A stretch of DNA of 64,000 bases from Streptomyces sp. V2I9 (GCF_030817475.1 NZ_JAUSZJ010000002.1:4850626-4914625), one strand, 5' to 3'. Counted from the stretch's first letter, positions 25,141 through 34,152 are shown. Program-made: numbers and translations. Notes: a model not told the origin generated them from the letters alone.

Positions 25141-25657
25141 AGGATTCCTGCTGCGGCCCTGGCATCCCGACGATGCCTCGGCGGTGCTCCGCGCCTTCGC
25201 CCCCGAGGAGATGGACCGCCAGACGGACCGGCCCGTGGACGACCGGCTCGGGGCGCTGGCCTGGATCGCGGAACGCGTACGCGAACGGGGGGCGGGCACC
25301 GGCTACTCCTGGGCCGTCGTGGGGGAGGACGACGAACCGCTCGGCTGCGTGGCGCTCACCGTCGTCAACCCGGTCCATGAGATCGGCTGGGTCTCCTACT
25401 GGACCACCGAATCGGCCCGCGGCCGGGGTGTCGCCCCGGCCGGGGTGCGGACGCTGGCGCGCTGGGCGTTCGGCGAACTCGGCCTGTACCGGCTGGAGCT
25501 GGGGCACCGCACCGACAACACCGCCTCCTGCCGGGTCGCCCAGCGGTCCGGCTTCGCGCCCGAGGGCATCGAGCGGGGCAAGCTGCGGTACGGCGACGTC
25601 CGCTACGACGTGGAGCGCCACGCGCGCCTGGCCGACGACGATGTCAACGTCGGTTGA
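25118..25657 (+). CDS. GNAT acetyltransferase (RimJ/RimL-like)
   Basis: 179 residues. The acetyl-CoA site reads YWTTESARGRGVAPAGVRTL, and RLELGHRTDNTASCRVAQRS plus GFAPEGIERGKLRYG is the typical end of ribosomal-protein-type N-acetyltransferases. The start FLLRPWHPDDASAVLRAF is the usual first strand. ATG at 25118 lies inside the end of the GH5 gene (23-base overlap), so the two may be cotranscribed. The acceptor is unknown. The first operator palindrome of the next gene overlaps its stop codon. Confidence 0.88.
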   Translation: MDELTTPEGFLLRPWHPDDASAVLRAFAPEEMDRQTDRPVDDRLGALAWIAERVRERGAGTGYSWAVVGEDDEPLGCVALTVVNPVHEIGWVSYWTTESARGRGVAPAGVRTLARWAFGELGLYRLELGHRTDNTASCRVAQRSGFAPEGIERGKLRYGDVRYDVERHARLADDDVNVG

Positions 25658-25686
25658 CGCGAGAGGCGTGTCAACGTAGATTGACA
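25642..25686. promoter_or_regulatory. Two tandem inverted-repeat operators before the HTH/Clp-N gene
   Basis: TGTCAAC-GTCG-GTTGAC (25642-25658) and TGTCAA-CGTAGA-TTGACA (25669-25686) have centres 27 bp apart. The second ends two bases before the ATG at 25689, so bound protein would block initiation. Autorepression by the HTH protein encoded downstream is likely. Confidence 0.65.
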
Positions 25687-25688
25687 TC

Positions 25689-26477
25689 ATGACCGAAGCA
25701 ACGGATCTGGCCGCCCGCGCCGGTGACCGCGACCCGCGCGTCGGGCTGCGGGCGGTGGCCGCACTGCGGCGGCTGCTGGAGCAGCTCGAAGCCGTACAAG
25801 TGCGCAGCGCCCGCGTTCAGGGCTGGTCCTGGCAGGAGATCGCCGCCGAGCTGGGCATCAGCCGGCAGGCCGTGCACAAGAAGTACGGGGAGGCGCTGAT
25901 GTTCGAGCGATTCACCCGTGGCGCCCGCGCCACCGTGAAGGGCGCCGTCGTCCAGGCCGAACGTGCCGGGGCCGACGCGGTCACCGAGGAGCACCTGCTG
26001 CTCGCCCTGCTGGACCAGGAGGGCGGCCGTGCCTCGTTCGCCCTCGCCGCCCTCGGCCTCCGCGACCGCCGCGCCTCCCTGGACGCCGCCTTCACCGAGG
26101 CCCGCCGTCGCGGCGGCCTGACCAAGGCCGACACCGACGCCCTCGCCGGGATCGGGATCGACGTCGGCGCGATCGTGTCGCGGGTCGAGGGCGCCCACGG
26201 GGAAGGAGCGCTGTCCGCCGGCCGCGGTGGCCGCCGGTGGTGGTGGTCGGGGCACCGCCCCTTCACCTCGGGGGCGAAGGGCGTCCTGGAGAGCGCGCTC
26301 CGGGTCGCCCTGGGGCGCGGCGACCGGTTCATCGGTGAGGAGCACCTGCTGCTCGCCCTCACCGCGAAGCCCGGCGTCGTCGCCGACGTCCTCACCGAGC
26401 ACGGCGCGACCTATGCGACCGTACGGCGCGCGATGTACGGCCCCGACCCGGACGAGGGCCGGGCCCGGGCCGGGTGA
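25689..26477 (+). CDS. HTH regulator with two Clp N-terminal repeats
   Basis: 262 residues. A helix-turn-helix (WSWQEIAAELGISRQAVHKK) is followed by two Clp-N (double helical peptide-binding) modules, each with the signature EEHLLLALL or EEHLLLALT, at about 80-160 and 195-255. Clp-N domains in ClpA/ClpC bind adaptors or substrates; here, joined to a DNA-binding domain, they probably sense a protease-related signal. A Trp-rich linker (GGRRWWWSGHRPF) lies between the repeats. There is no ribosome binding site before the ATG; instead an operator touches it, so translation may be leaderless. Confidence 0.85.
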   Translation: MTEATDLAARAGDRDPRVGLRAVAALRRLLEQLEAVQVRSARVQGWSWQEIAAELGISRQAVHKKYGEALMFERFTRGARATVKGAVVQAERAGADAVTEEHLLLALLDQEGGRASFALAALGLRDRRASLDAAFTEARRRGGLTKADTDALAGIGIDVGAIVSRVEGAHGEGALSAGRGGRRWWWSGHRPFTSGAKGVLESALRVALGRGDRFIGEEHLLLALTAKPGVVADVLTEHGATYATVRRAMYGPDPDEGRARAG

Positions 26478-26533
26478 GCGCCTGCCGCACGGCCGAGCCG
26501 CACGGGCCGGTCGGGCACGCGCACGCCGTACGG

Positions 26534-26568
26534 GGGAGGGGCACCCGGCGGCAAGGGCGGCCCCTCCC
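26534..26568. terminator. Terminator between the HTH/Clp-N gene and the PadR gene
   Basis: GGGAGGGGC (26534-26542) pairs with GCCCCTCCC (26560-26568) in the 130-bp gap between two convergent genes. Confidence 0.65.
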
Positions 26569-26607
26569 GGCCCCGGAGCCGGGGAGGCCCCTGTCCCGGC
26601 CGGCGGA

Positions 26608-27684
26608 TCAGGGCTTCCGCCCGCCCTCCGGGTCCGGTGTCAGCAGCGCCTCGATCCGGGCGGCCGCCGCGCCCAAGTGGCGGCGGACCTCCCCGAGCTG
26701 GTCCTCCGTCACCCCGTGATCGCGGGCGGCGTCCCGGACACCGTCGCGGAAACGATCCAGCAAGCGGTCCAGGTCGCGCGCCGGGTCCCCGGCCGGCGGC
26801 ACGTCCTGTCCCCAGTCCGCACCGGGGGCCGGGTCCTGGACGGGCGGGGCGGCGTCCGGCTCGGGCTTGCCGAACGGGGGCCAGGCGCCGGAGCGGGCGA
26901 AGCCGCCGAGGTGCCCGGTGATCTCCGCGATCCCCTCCCGTACGCCGGAGGGCCAGTCGCCCCGCGCGAAGCGCTCCTGCACCTGACGGACGGCGGCCTG
27001 CATCTGCTCGCGCGCCTTCTCCTGGGCCTTCTCCTGCGCCTCCTTGGCCTGGCGGCGGGCCTGCTCGGCGTCCTCGCGGGCGCGCCGGGACTCGTCCTTC
27101 GCCCGGCGGGCCTGCTCCTTCCATTGCTGGCGGACCCGGCGCAGCTCCTCCTTCGCCGTGTTCCACGTCTCGTTCTCGCCGAGGTCACCCAGCTTCCCGA
27201 AGTCACCGAAGTCACCGAAGTCGCCGAAGGGGGACGACGGGTCGCTCCGGCCGTCCTCCTTCGCCCCGCCGGCCCCGGTTCCGGTCTTCGTGCCGTGCCG
27301 GGACTCCGACGCCGCCGCCCGCATGTCGCTGCGGAGCCGGCCTGCCGCCCCCCGCACATCGTCGCGGATCTCCGCGGCCAGTTCGGAGAGGGAGTCGCGG
27401 ATCTCCAGCTCCAGATCGGCCAGTTCACCGCCGCGGCCCGCCAGCTCCTCGCGGCCGGCGTCGGTGATCGAGTAGACCTTGCGGCCGCCCTCGGTGGCGT
27501 GGGTGACCAGGCCCTCGGCCTCCAGCTTGGCCAGGCGCGGGTAGACCGTGCCCGCGGACGGGGCGTACAGGCCCTGGAAGCGCTCCTCCAGCAGGCGGAT
27601 GATCTCGTAACCGTGGCGGGGCGCCTCGTCCAGGAGTTTGAGGAGGTACAGCCGCAGACGGCCGTGGGCGAAAACGGGGGGCAT
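26608..27684 (-). CDS. PadR-family regulator with long coiled-coil extension
   Basis: 358 residues, about twice normal PadR length. Residues 1-80 are the winged helix: RLYLLKLLDEAPRHGYEIIR, then YAPSAGTVYPRLAKLEAEGL and GRKVYSITDAG. A helical part follows, then a low-complexity FGDFGDFGDFG stretch near 150-160. A long charged coiled coil comes next (WKEQARRAKDESRRAREDAE, EAQEKAQEKAREQMQ), then a Pro-rich segment and a final helix. PadR proteins repress an adjacent membrane or transport gene. The gene follows the DUF4097 gene on the same strand, one base apart, and likely controls that operon through the palindrome upstream. Confidence 0.88.
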   Translation of the reverse strand: MPPVFAHGRLRLYLLKLLDEAPRHGYEIIRLLEERFQGLYAPSAGTVYPRLAKLEAEGLVTHATEGGRKVYSITDAGREELAGRGGELADLELEIRDSLSELAAEIRDDVRGAAGRLRSDMRAAASESRHGTKTGTGAGGAKEDGRSDPSSPFGDFGDFGDFGKLGDLGENETWNTAKEELRRVRQQWKEQARRAKDESRRAREDAEQARRQAKEAQEKAQEKAREQMQAAVRQVQERFARGDWPSGVREGIAEITGHLGGFARSGAWPPFGKPEPDAAPPVQDPAPGADWGQDVPPAGDPARDLDRLLDRFRDGVRDAARDHGVTEDQLGEVRRHLGAAAARIEALLTPDPEGGRKP

Positions 27685-27685
27685 G

Positions 27686-28543
27686 TCAGAGAACCTTTCC
27701 GGTCGGCTCGGCGGCGTACACGTCGTCGTCGGCGGGTGGCCTGCGCAGCAGGGCGATCGAACCGGATACGGTCGTCACCCGCAGGGCCCCCTTCCCGGCC
27801 CCCAGCGCGCCGGTGATCTTCTTCGCGCTCAGCTGTCCCCCGACCCGCAGCTCCTCGAAGGCGTTGGAGACGGACCCGGTCGCGGTGTTCGCCTCGACCC
27901 TGGCGTCCGCCGGGTGCGGCAGCCGGACCGCGATCTCCCCGGTGACCGTGGTCAGCCAGACGTCCGCGGGCCTGTCGGCGGGGGCCAGGTCCACCATCAT
28001 GTCGCCGCTGACCGAGTCCGCCCGCACCGAGGCCCCCGCTCCGTCGATCACGGTCAGGCCGCCCGAGACGGAGTGGAAGCGCAGGTCCCCGGTGACGCCC
28101 TGGGCCTCCAGGGCGCCCGAGACGCTGTGCCCGCGCACCGGGCCGGTCAGCCCGACGAGCGTGGCGTCGCCGGTGACACTCCGTATCTCCGTGCGCCCGC
28201 CGACGTTGGAGACGACGGCCCCGGCACCGACCACGCCGACCTCCACGGACGAAGCGGCGGGCACCACCAGGGAGACCACCACGCTGCGCCGGCGGCTGCG
28301 CGAGGCGAACGCGCGCAGGAAGTCCTGCCAGGGCAGATCCTCGTAGGCCACGGTGAGCCGACCGTCCTCCCGGGTCACGATCAGCGGCGGCCCCTCGATC
28401 GCGGAGATCTCCAGCCGGGCGTGCGGCTCGTCGGACCCGACCACGTTCACCGTGCCGTCGACGACGCGTACATGGAGCGCCTCCACCGGGTCCTCGAAGG
28501 CGAGCTTCCGCGGCTCGGCGATGGTCCATGTCGACACAGGCAT
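27686..28543 (-). CDS. DUF4097 beta-helix protein, PadR-linked
   Basis: 285 residues consisting of repeated short beta strands: VGVVGAGAVVSNVGGRTEIR, SVTGDATLVGLTGPVRGHSV, SGALEAQGVTGDLRFHSVSG and further copies. This is the right-handed beta-helix pattern of DUF4097/DUF4098 'putative adhesin' proteins, with SVSG or TVTG turns every 18-20 residues. No signal peptide or membrane helix is seen, so it should be cytoplasmic. ATG at 28543 follows GGGAGG. It is first in an operon with the PadR regulator. The function of the family is unknown; linkage to PadR and envelope stress genes is common. Confidence 0.85.
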   Translation of the reverse strand: MPVSTWTIAEPRKLAFEDPVEALHVRVVDGTVNVVGSDEPHARLEISAIEGPPLIVTREDGRLTVAYEDLPWQDFLRAFASRSRRRSVVVSLVVPAASSVEVGVVGAGAVVSNVGGRTEIRSVTGDATLVGLTGPVRGHSVSGALEAQGVTGDLRFHSVSGGLTVIDGAGASVRADSVSGDMMVDLAPADRPADVWLTTVTGEIAVRLPHPADARVEANTATGSVSNAFEELRVGGQLSAKKITGALGAGKGALRVTTVSGSIALLRRPPADDDVYAAEPTGKVL

Positions 28544-28576
28544 GGATGTGACCTCCCGGAAGCGCAGGGTGACGCA

Positions 28577-28612
28577 ACATATCGCGTCTTGATGAGAACA
28601 CGATATATCGCG
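28577..28612. promoter_or_regulatory. Putative PadR operator upstream of the DUF4097-padR operon
   Basis: A perfect palindrome CGATATATCG at 28601-28610 and a second TATCGCG copy at 28580-28586 in a distinctly AT-rich stretch, 34-69 bp before the DUF4097 start. PadR proteins bind AT-rich ATAT-containing dyads, so autoregulation is likely. Confidence 0.55.
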
Positions 28613-28737
28613 GATGGGGGAAGTCAAGAAATCAAGAAGGTGGGGGAGGTCGCAGGCGGGGAAAGGGGGTGACGTCGGTGAGGGCCGAACGGCTTCAACC
28701 GCATCACATGCGGACGAATTGCCCTAGCGTGTGAGCC

Positions 28738-29568
28738 ATGAACGCGACACCGACCGGGGCGCTCCTGCTGTGCCGTGCCGACCCCGAGACCGTACGGCCG
28801 CTCGCCCACCTGTTGCGCGAGCAGATGTTCCTGGCCCGTGCGGGCGAGGAGTGGAGCGTGCTCGTCCCGGAGGGGAAGCCCTGGCGGAGCGCGGGTCCGG
28901 GGCAGGAGGCCGAGCCGGTGGACCGCGTCCTCGGCGGCTGGGCCACCGCGCTCGCCGTCGGCTCCCCCTGGCCGGTGCTCGCCCTGTGGTGGGACGCCGA
29001 CCGGGCCGGATACACCCTCGCCGCCGGTTTCCGGAGGCCCGTGGGCTACGTCTGGCTGGCCGACGGCACCCCGGCGGGCGAGGACGAGGCCATGCGCACC
29101 TTCGCGGCCCGGCTCGGCCTCGACCCCGTACTCGACGTGCAGACGCTGGAGGAGCTGACCCGTCCGGACCCGGAAGCGGACGCCGAGGCCCGGCTGCGCG
29201 GATTGCTCGCCGTCCTCACCCGGACCGGTCTGACCCTGCCCGCCGGGCTCTCACCGGGCGAGAGCGCCGACCGGCTGCGCGCCGTGGCGGCGGTGCAGCG
29301 CGGGGTGGAACGCGTGGAGTGGGGCGGCTGGCGCGACGCCGTGCGCGTGGAGCTGGACGCGGTCGAGAGCGGCCGGATCGGCCCGTGGGTACGCGGCCCG
29401 CGCGCGCGGGCCGTCGCCGCCGTCCAGCTCGCCGCCGGACTCCCGCTGCTGCTGTGGGGCGCCCGGCGGCGCAGCGGAGGCTGGGCGGCGGCCGGAGCGG
29501 TGCTGCTGGCGCAGGGTGCGCTGGGGTTCCTCTACGAGCGGGCCAGGTCCGGCGCGGAGGGCTCCTGA
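28738..29568 (+). CDS. Hypothetical protein with C-terminal hydrophobic segments
   Basis: 276 residues, not recognised. The front part reads GALLLCRADPETVRPLAHLL and VLALWWDADRAGYTLAAGFR, suggesting an alpha/beta domain. The last 50 residues hold two hydrophobic stretches (VAAVQLAAGLPLLLWGA and WAAAGAVLLAQGALGFLY), probably a membrane hairpin. No signal peptide is seen. The start is likely leaderless: TAGCGT ends 7 bases before ATG 28738 and no Shine-Dalgarno exists. Codon use is typical of the chromosome. Confidence 0.75.
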   Translation: MNATPTGALLLCRADPETVRPLAHLLREQMFLARAGEEWSVLVPEGKPWRSAGPGQEAEPVDRVLGGWATALAVGSPWPVLALWWDADRAGYTLAAGFRRPVGYVWLADGTPAGEDEAMRTFAARLGLDPVLDVQTLEELTRPDPEADAEARLRGLLAVLTRTGLTLPAGLSPGESADRLRAVAAVQRGVERVEWGGWRDAVRVELDAVESGRIGPWVRGPRARAVAAVQLAAGLPLLLWGARRRSGGWAAAGAVLLAQGALGFLYERARSGAEGS

Positions 29569-29599
29569 CCGGGAGCCGAGCGGATGCCTCGCCCCGGCC

Positions 29600-29710
29600 G
29601 GGCGGCCGGGCGGGGCCCCCGGGATCGCGGGCGGGGCCCCCGGGACCGGGAGGCGGACCGGGGCCCCGGGACCGGGAGGCGGACCGGGGCCCCGGGACCG
29701 GGGGACGCGG
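29600..29710. repeat. GC-only tandem repeat, about 26-bp unit
   Basis: Copies of a unit like GACCGGGAGGCGGACCGGGG with CCCCGG, preceded by two GGGCGGGGCCCCCGGGA units, between two converging genes. Two full copies are identical. The region could form G-rich secondary structure. Confidence 0.6.
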
Positions 29711-29735
29711 GAGCTTTCCGGAGGCCGGGAGCCGG

Positions 29736-29921
29736 CTACGCGTCCTCGTCGTCCTCGTCGTCCAGCCGGGCGAGCCAGGTGGCGAGGCGCTCCACCGGCA
29801 CCTCGAAGTCGGGGTTGAGATCGACGAACGTCCGCAGCTGCTCGGCGAGCCACTCGAAGGTGACCTCCTCCTCGCCGCGCCGCTTCTCCAGTTCCTCGAT
29901 GCCACGGTCCGTGAAGTACAT
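29736..29921 (-). CDS. Small acidic DUF6104-like protein
   Basis: 61 residues: MYFTDRGIEELEKRRGEEEV, then TFEWLAEQLRTFVDLNPDFE and a very acidic end (DDEDDEDA). It matches in layout a small conserved Streptomyces protein family (DUF6104 by memory) of unknown function. ATG at 29921 is chosen because the conserved protein begins MYFTDRG. It lies downstream of kgd on the same strand, beyond the kgd terminator. Confidence 0.75.
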   Translation of the reverse strand: MYFTDRGIEELEKRRGEEEVTFEWLAEQLRTFVDLNPDFEVPVERLATWLARLDDEDDEDA

Positions 29922-29980
29922 ACGGCCAGGATATCGGGGCCCGTACACCTGCCGGAACGCCGGTCACGGCGGCGGACGCC

Positions 29981-30019
29981 AGGGACCCGGCCCCGCGACC
30001 AGCGCGGAACCGGGTCCCT
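29981..30019 (-). terminator. Terminator downstream of kgd
   Basis: AGGGACCCGG (29981-29990) pairs with CCGGGTCCCT (30010-30019) around an inner CGCG pairing, 43 bases after the kgd stop codon. Confidence 0.7.
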
Positions 30020-30061
30020 GTGACGTACGGGCCGCTCGTGCGGCCGTGCGGTCCTGGAGGA

Positions 30062-33000
30062 CTACGCCTCGAAGACCTCCTCCACCAACTGCGTCTGCTC
30101 GGCCTGGTGGCGCTTGGCCGAACCGACCGCCGGGGACGAGCCGCGCGGCCGCGAGATGCGGCGCAGTCGCTCGCCGTGCGGCACGTCCGCGCCGACCGCG
30201 AGGTCCAGGTGGTCGATCAGGTTGAGCGCGATGAACGGCCACGCACCCTGGTTGGCCGGCTCCTCCTGGGCCCACAGGTACTTCTCGGCGTTCGGGTACT
30301 TCGCGATCTCGGCCTGGATCTCCGCACCCGGCAGCGGGTACAGGCGCTCCAGCCGGATGATCGCGGTCTCCGTGTCGCCGCGCTTCTCCCGCTCGGCGTC
30401 CAGGTCGTAGAACAGCTTGCCCGAGACGAAGACGACCTTGCGGACGTTCTCCGGCTTGACCGTCGAGTCGCCGATCACCGGGCGGAAGCCGCCGGAGGTG
30501 AACTCCTCGATCGAGGACGCCGCCGCCTTGAGACGCAGCATCGACTTCGGGGTGAAGACGATGAGCGGCTTGTGGTGCGGGTTGTGCACCTGCCAGCGCA
30601 GCAGGTGGAAGTAGTTCGACGGCAGGGTCGGCATGGCGACCGTCATGTTGTCCTGCGCGCACATCTGGAGGAAGCGCTCGGGACGCGCGGAGCTGTGGTC
30701 CGGCCCCTGGCCCTCGTAGCCGTGCGGCAGCAGCAGCGTGACGCCGGAGGTCTGGCCCCACTTCTGCTCGGCCGAGGAGATGAACTCGTCCACGACGGTC
30801 TGCGCGCCGTTGACGAAGTCACCGAACTGGGCCTCCCAGATGACCAGCGACTCCGGGCGGGCCAGCGAGTAGCCGTACTCGAAGCCCATCGCCGCGTACT
30901 CCGAGAGCAGCGAGTCGTAGACGTTGTACCGGGCCTGGTCGTCCGTCAGGTACAGCAGCGGGGTGTAGTCCTCGCCGGTGACCTGGTCGACCAGGACCGC
31001 GTGGCGCTGGCCGAACGTGCCGCGGCGGCTGTCCTGGCCGGCGAGCCGGACCGGGGTGCCCTCCATCAGCAGTGAGCCGATGGCCAGCGTCTCGCCCATG
31101 CCCCAGTCGATCGTGCCGTTCTCCACCGAGGCCGCGCGACGCTGCATCTGCGGCATCAGACGGGGGTGGACGGTGATCGACTCGGGGATGTTGACCTGCG
31201 ACTCGGCGATCCGCTTGACGACCTCGGCCGAGACGGCGGTCTCCACGGGCACCGGGAACGCGGCCTGGGGCTCCGGCACGTGCGGGGCGGCCGGCTGCGA
31301 GGTGGCCTCGCGGACCTCGGCGAACACCTTCTCCAGCTGACCCTGGAAGTCCTGGAGCGCCTGCTCCGCCTCTTCCAGGGTGATGTCGCCGCGACCGATG
31401 AGGGACTCGGTGTAGAGCTTGCGCACCGAGCGCTTCTTGTCGATCAGGGTGTACATCTGCGGGTTGGTGAACTCCGGGTTGTCGCCCTCGTTGTGACCGC
31501 GGCGGCGGTAGCAGATGAGGTCGATCACGACGTCCTTGTTGAACGCCTGCCGGAACTCGAAGGCGAGCCGCGCGACGCGGACCACGGCCTCCGGATCGTC
31601 GCCGTTGACGTGGATGATCGGCGCCTCGATCATGCGCGCCACGTCGGTGGCGTACATCGAGGAGCGCGAGGACTCCGGTGCGGCGGTGAAGCCGACCTGG
31701 TTGTTGATCACCACGTGCACGGTGCCGCCGGTGCGGTAGCCGCGCAGCTGCGACATGTTGAGCGTCTCGGCGACGACGCCCTGGCCCGCGAAGGCCGCGT
31801 CGCCGTGGAGCGCGACCGGCAGGACCGTGAAGTCCGTGCCGCCCTTGTTGATGATGTCCTGCTTGGCGCGGGCGATGCCCTCCAGGACCGGGTCCACCGC
31901 CTCCAGGTGCGAGGGGTTGGCGGCCAGCGAGACCTTGATCTGCTCGCCGTCCAGACCGGTGAAGGTGCCCTCGGCGCCCAGGTGGTACTTGACGTCGCCG
32001 GAGCCGTGCATCGAGCGCGGGTCGAGGTTGCCCTCGAACTCGCGGAAGATCTGCGCGTACGACTTGCCGACGATGTTCGCCAGCACGTTCAGGCGGCCGC
32101 GGTGGGCCATGCCGATGACGACCTCGTCGAGGCGGGCCTCGGCGGCGGAGTCGAGGACGGCGTCGAGCAGCGGGATGACGGACTCGCCGCCCTCCAGGGA
32201 GAACCGCTTCTGGCCGACGTACTTCGTCTGGAGGAAGGTCTCGAACGCCTCGGCCGCGTTCAGCCGGCGCAGGATGCGCAGCTGCTCCTCGCGCTCGGGC
32301 TTGGGGCGCGGGCGCTCGACCCGGTCCTGGAGCCACTTGCGCTGCTTCGGGTCCTGGATGTGCATGAACTCGATGCCGGTGGTGCGGCAGTACGACTCGC
32401 GGAGCACGCCGAGGATGTCCCGGAGCTTCATCATCGTCTTGCCGGCGAACCCGCCGACCGCGAACTCCCGCTCCAGGTCCCACAGGGTGAGGCCGTGCTC
32501 GGTGATGTCCAGGTCGGGGTGCTTGCGCTGGTGGTACTCCAGCGGGTCGGTGTCGGCCATGACGTGGCCGCGGACCCGGTAGGAGTGGATCAGCTCGAAG
32601 ACCCGCGCGGCCTTGGTGACGTCGTCGTCGTGCGAGGCGTCGATGTCCTTGAGCCAGCGGACCGGCTCGTAGGGGATGCGCAGCGCCTTGAAGATCTCGT
32701 CGTAGAAGTCGTTCTCGCCGAGCAGCAGCTGGGACAGGACGCGCAGGAACTCGCCGGAGGCGGCGCCCTGGATGACCCGGTGGTCGTAGGTCGACGTGAG
32801 CGTCATGACCTTCGAGATGCCGAGCTTGTTGAGGGTGTCCTGCGAGGTTCCCTGGAACTCCGCCGGGTAGTCCATCGCGCCGACGCCCATGATGAGGCCC
32901 TGGCCGGGCATCAGGCGGGGCACCGAGTGGACGGTGCCGATGCCGCCGGGGTTGGTCAGCGAGGCGGTGACGCCGGTGAAGTCGTCCATGCCGAGCTTGC

Positions 33001-33871
33001 CGATGCGGGCGCGCCGGACGATGTCCTCGTACGCCTGCCAGAACTCGAAGAAGTTGAGCGTCTCGGCCTTCTTGATGGCCGCCACGACCAGCTGGCGGTC
33101 GCCGTTCGGCTTCACCAGGTCGATGGCCAGACCCAGGTTGACGTGCTCCGGCTTGACCAGGGTCGGCTTGCCGTCCTTCTCCGCGAAGGAGTAGTTCATC
33201 GACGGCATGGCCTTGAGGGCCTGCACCATCGCGTACCCGATGAGGTGCGTGAAGGAGATCTTCCCGCCGCGGGCGCGCTTGAGGTGGTTGTTGATGACGA
33301 TGCGGTTGTCGAAGAGCAGCTTCACCGGGACCGCGCGGACGGACGTGGCCGTCGGCAGCTCCAGCGAGGCGTTCATGTTCTTCGCGACGGCGGCCGAGGG
33401 GCCGCGCAGCGTCACGTACTCCGGGCCGGCCGCGGCCTCGGTGGACCCGTCGGCCTTGGCCTTCGCCGGGGCGGGCGCGGCGGCCGGCTTCTTCTCCGCC
33501 GCGGGCTTCGCCGGGGCGGGGGCGGTCTTCACCGGGGCCGGAGCGGCCGGGGCGGGGGCCGGCTGCGCGGGCGCCGCCGGAGCGGCGGCGGGCGCGGCCT
33601 TCGCCGGAGCCGGTGCGGCCGCGGCCTCGGTCGCCGGGGCCCCCGAGGCCCCGGCGTCGGGCGCGGGCTTGTCCGCCGTGCCGGATCCACCCGGCTTGTA
33701 GTCGGCGAAGAAGTCCCACCAGGCGCGATCGACCGAACTGGGATCCTGGAGGTACTGCTGGTAGATCTCGTCGACGAGCCATTCATTGGCGCCGAACGCG
33801 GCGGCCGGGTTGGTGCCCGGACCGGCTTGGTCGGTCGAGATGCTCGAGTTACTGGGGGACTGAGACGACAC
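30062..33871 (-). CDS. kgd: Multifunctional 2-oxoglutarate decarboxylase/dehydrogenase (E1 with fused E2 domain)
   Basis: 1269 residues, the actinobacterial fused form that links succinyl transfer to a ThDP-dependent E1. The start (NEWLVDEIYQQYLQDPSSVD) is the E1 N-terminal helix. A Pro/Ala linker follows, then an E2-like acyltransferase domain (TSTYDHRVIQGAASGEFLRV). The E1 core follows, with MAHRGRLNVLANIVGK, MHGSGDVKYHLG and GDAAFAGQGVVAETLNMSQL (ThDP/Mg site), and the pyrimidine-binding part near LLLPHGYEGQGPDHSS. It replaces the classical OGDH and lies in the TCA cycle; related enzymes are controlled by FHA proteins such as GarA. GTG at 33871 (MSSQSPSN) is chosen from family length. Confidence 0.95.
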   Translation of the reverse strand: MSSQSPSNSSISTDQAGPGTNPAAAFGANEWLVDEIYQQYLQDPSSVDRAWWDFFADYKPGGSGTADKPAPDAGASGAPATEAAAAPAPAKAAPAAAPAAPAQPAPAPAAPAPVKTAPAPAKPAAEKKPAAAPAPAKAKADGSTEAAAGPEYVTLRGPSAAVAKNMNASLELPTATSVRAVPVKLLFDNRIVINNHLKRARGGKISFTHLIGYAMVQALKAMPSMNYSFAEKDGKPTLVKPEHVNLGLAIDLVKPNGDRQLVVAAIKKAETLNFFEFWQAYEDIVRRARIGKLGMDDFTGVTASLTNPGGIGTVHSVPRLMPGQGLIMGVGAMDYPAEFQGTSQDTLNKLGISKVMTLTSTYDHRVIQGAASGEFLRVLSQLLLGENDFYDEIFKALRIPYEPVRWLKDIDASHDDDVTKAARVFELIHSYRVRGHVMADTDPLEYHQRKHPDLDITEHGLTLWDLEREFAVGGFAGKTMMKLRDILGVLRESYCRTTGIEFMHIQDPKQRKWLQDRVERPRPKPEREEQLRILRRLNAAEAFETFLQTKYVGQKRFSLEGGESVIPLLDAVLDSAAEARLDEVVIGMAHRGRLNVLANIVGKSYAQIFREFEGNLDPRSMHGSGDVKYHLGAEGTFTGLDGEQIKVSLAANPSHLEAVDPVLEGIARAKQDIINKGGTDFTVLPVALHGDAAFAGQGVVAETLNMSQLRGYRTGGTVHVVINNQVGFTAAPESSRSSMYATDVARMIEAPIIHVNGDDPEAVVRVARLAFEFRQAFNKDVVIDLICYRRRGHNEGDNPEFTNPQMYTLIDKKRSVRKLYTESLIGRGDITLEEAEQALQDFQGQLEKVFAEVREATSQPAAPHVPEPQAAFPVPVETAVSAEVVKRIAESQVNIPESITVHPRLMPQMQRRAASVENGTIDWGMGETLAIGSLLMEGTPVRLAGQDSRRGTFGQRHAVLVDQVTGEDYTPLLYLTDDQARYNVYDSLLSEYAAMGFEYGYSLARPESLVIWEAQFGDFVNGAQTVVDEFISSAEQKWGQTSGVTLLLPHGYEGQGPDHSSARPERFLQMCAQDNMTVAMPTLPSNYFHLLRWQVHNPHHKPLIVFTPKSMLRLKAAASSIEEFTSGGFRPVIGDSTVKPENVRKVVFVSGKLFYDLDAEREKRGDTETAIIRLERLYPLPGAEIQAEIAKYPNAEKYLWAQEEPANQGAWPFIALNLIDHLDLAVGADVPHGERLRRISRPRGSSPAVGSAKRHQAEQTQLVEEVFEA

Positions 33872-34056
33872 GGCGGCAACCGCCCTCTTCCGCTTCACAA
33901 GGTGATGGACAGCGGAAATCAAGGCTACGCCCCCTGAACCGTTCCTTGCAGACCGGGCCGGTGCTTCGTCGTGCACATCACATCGAAGGGCGGGTTTCGG
34001 CGCAGGAAATGGCGGGAAACAAGCGAGGTTCCACTGCACTTCGGGGACGCGGACCG

Positions 34057-34084
34057 GGGGTGACGGTCCTGCGACCGTCACCCC
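34057..34084 (-). terminator. Terminator of the two-component operon
   Basis: GGGGTGACGGTC (34057-34068) pairs with GACCGTCACCCC (34073-34084), 12 base pairs with a 4-base loop, 69 bases past the kinase stop. Confidence 0.75.
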
Positions 34085-34152
34085 GGAGATCCGCTACTGG
34101 CTGGACACGGATGAATGTGCCCCTCCGGTTCGACCCTATGTCAACAAGGTCG

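Noticed and set aside
30062..33871. Suspected assembly fusion of two genes in kgd
   Set aside because: The E2-plus-E1 fusion is the normal actinobacterial form of this enzyme.
31166..33937. Long plus-strand frame of 923 codons
   Set aside because: It lies opposite kgd, whose domains are fully accounted for on the minus strand. Composition (Asp/Val/Leu/Arg with no motifs) is that of an antisense shadow.
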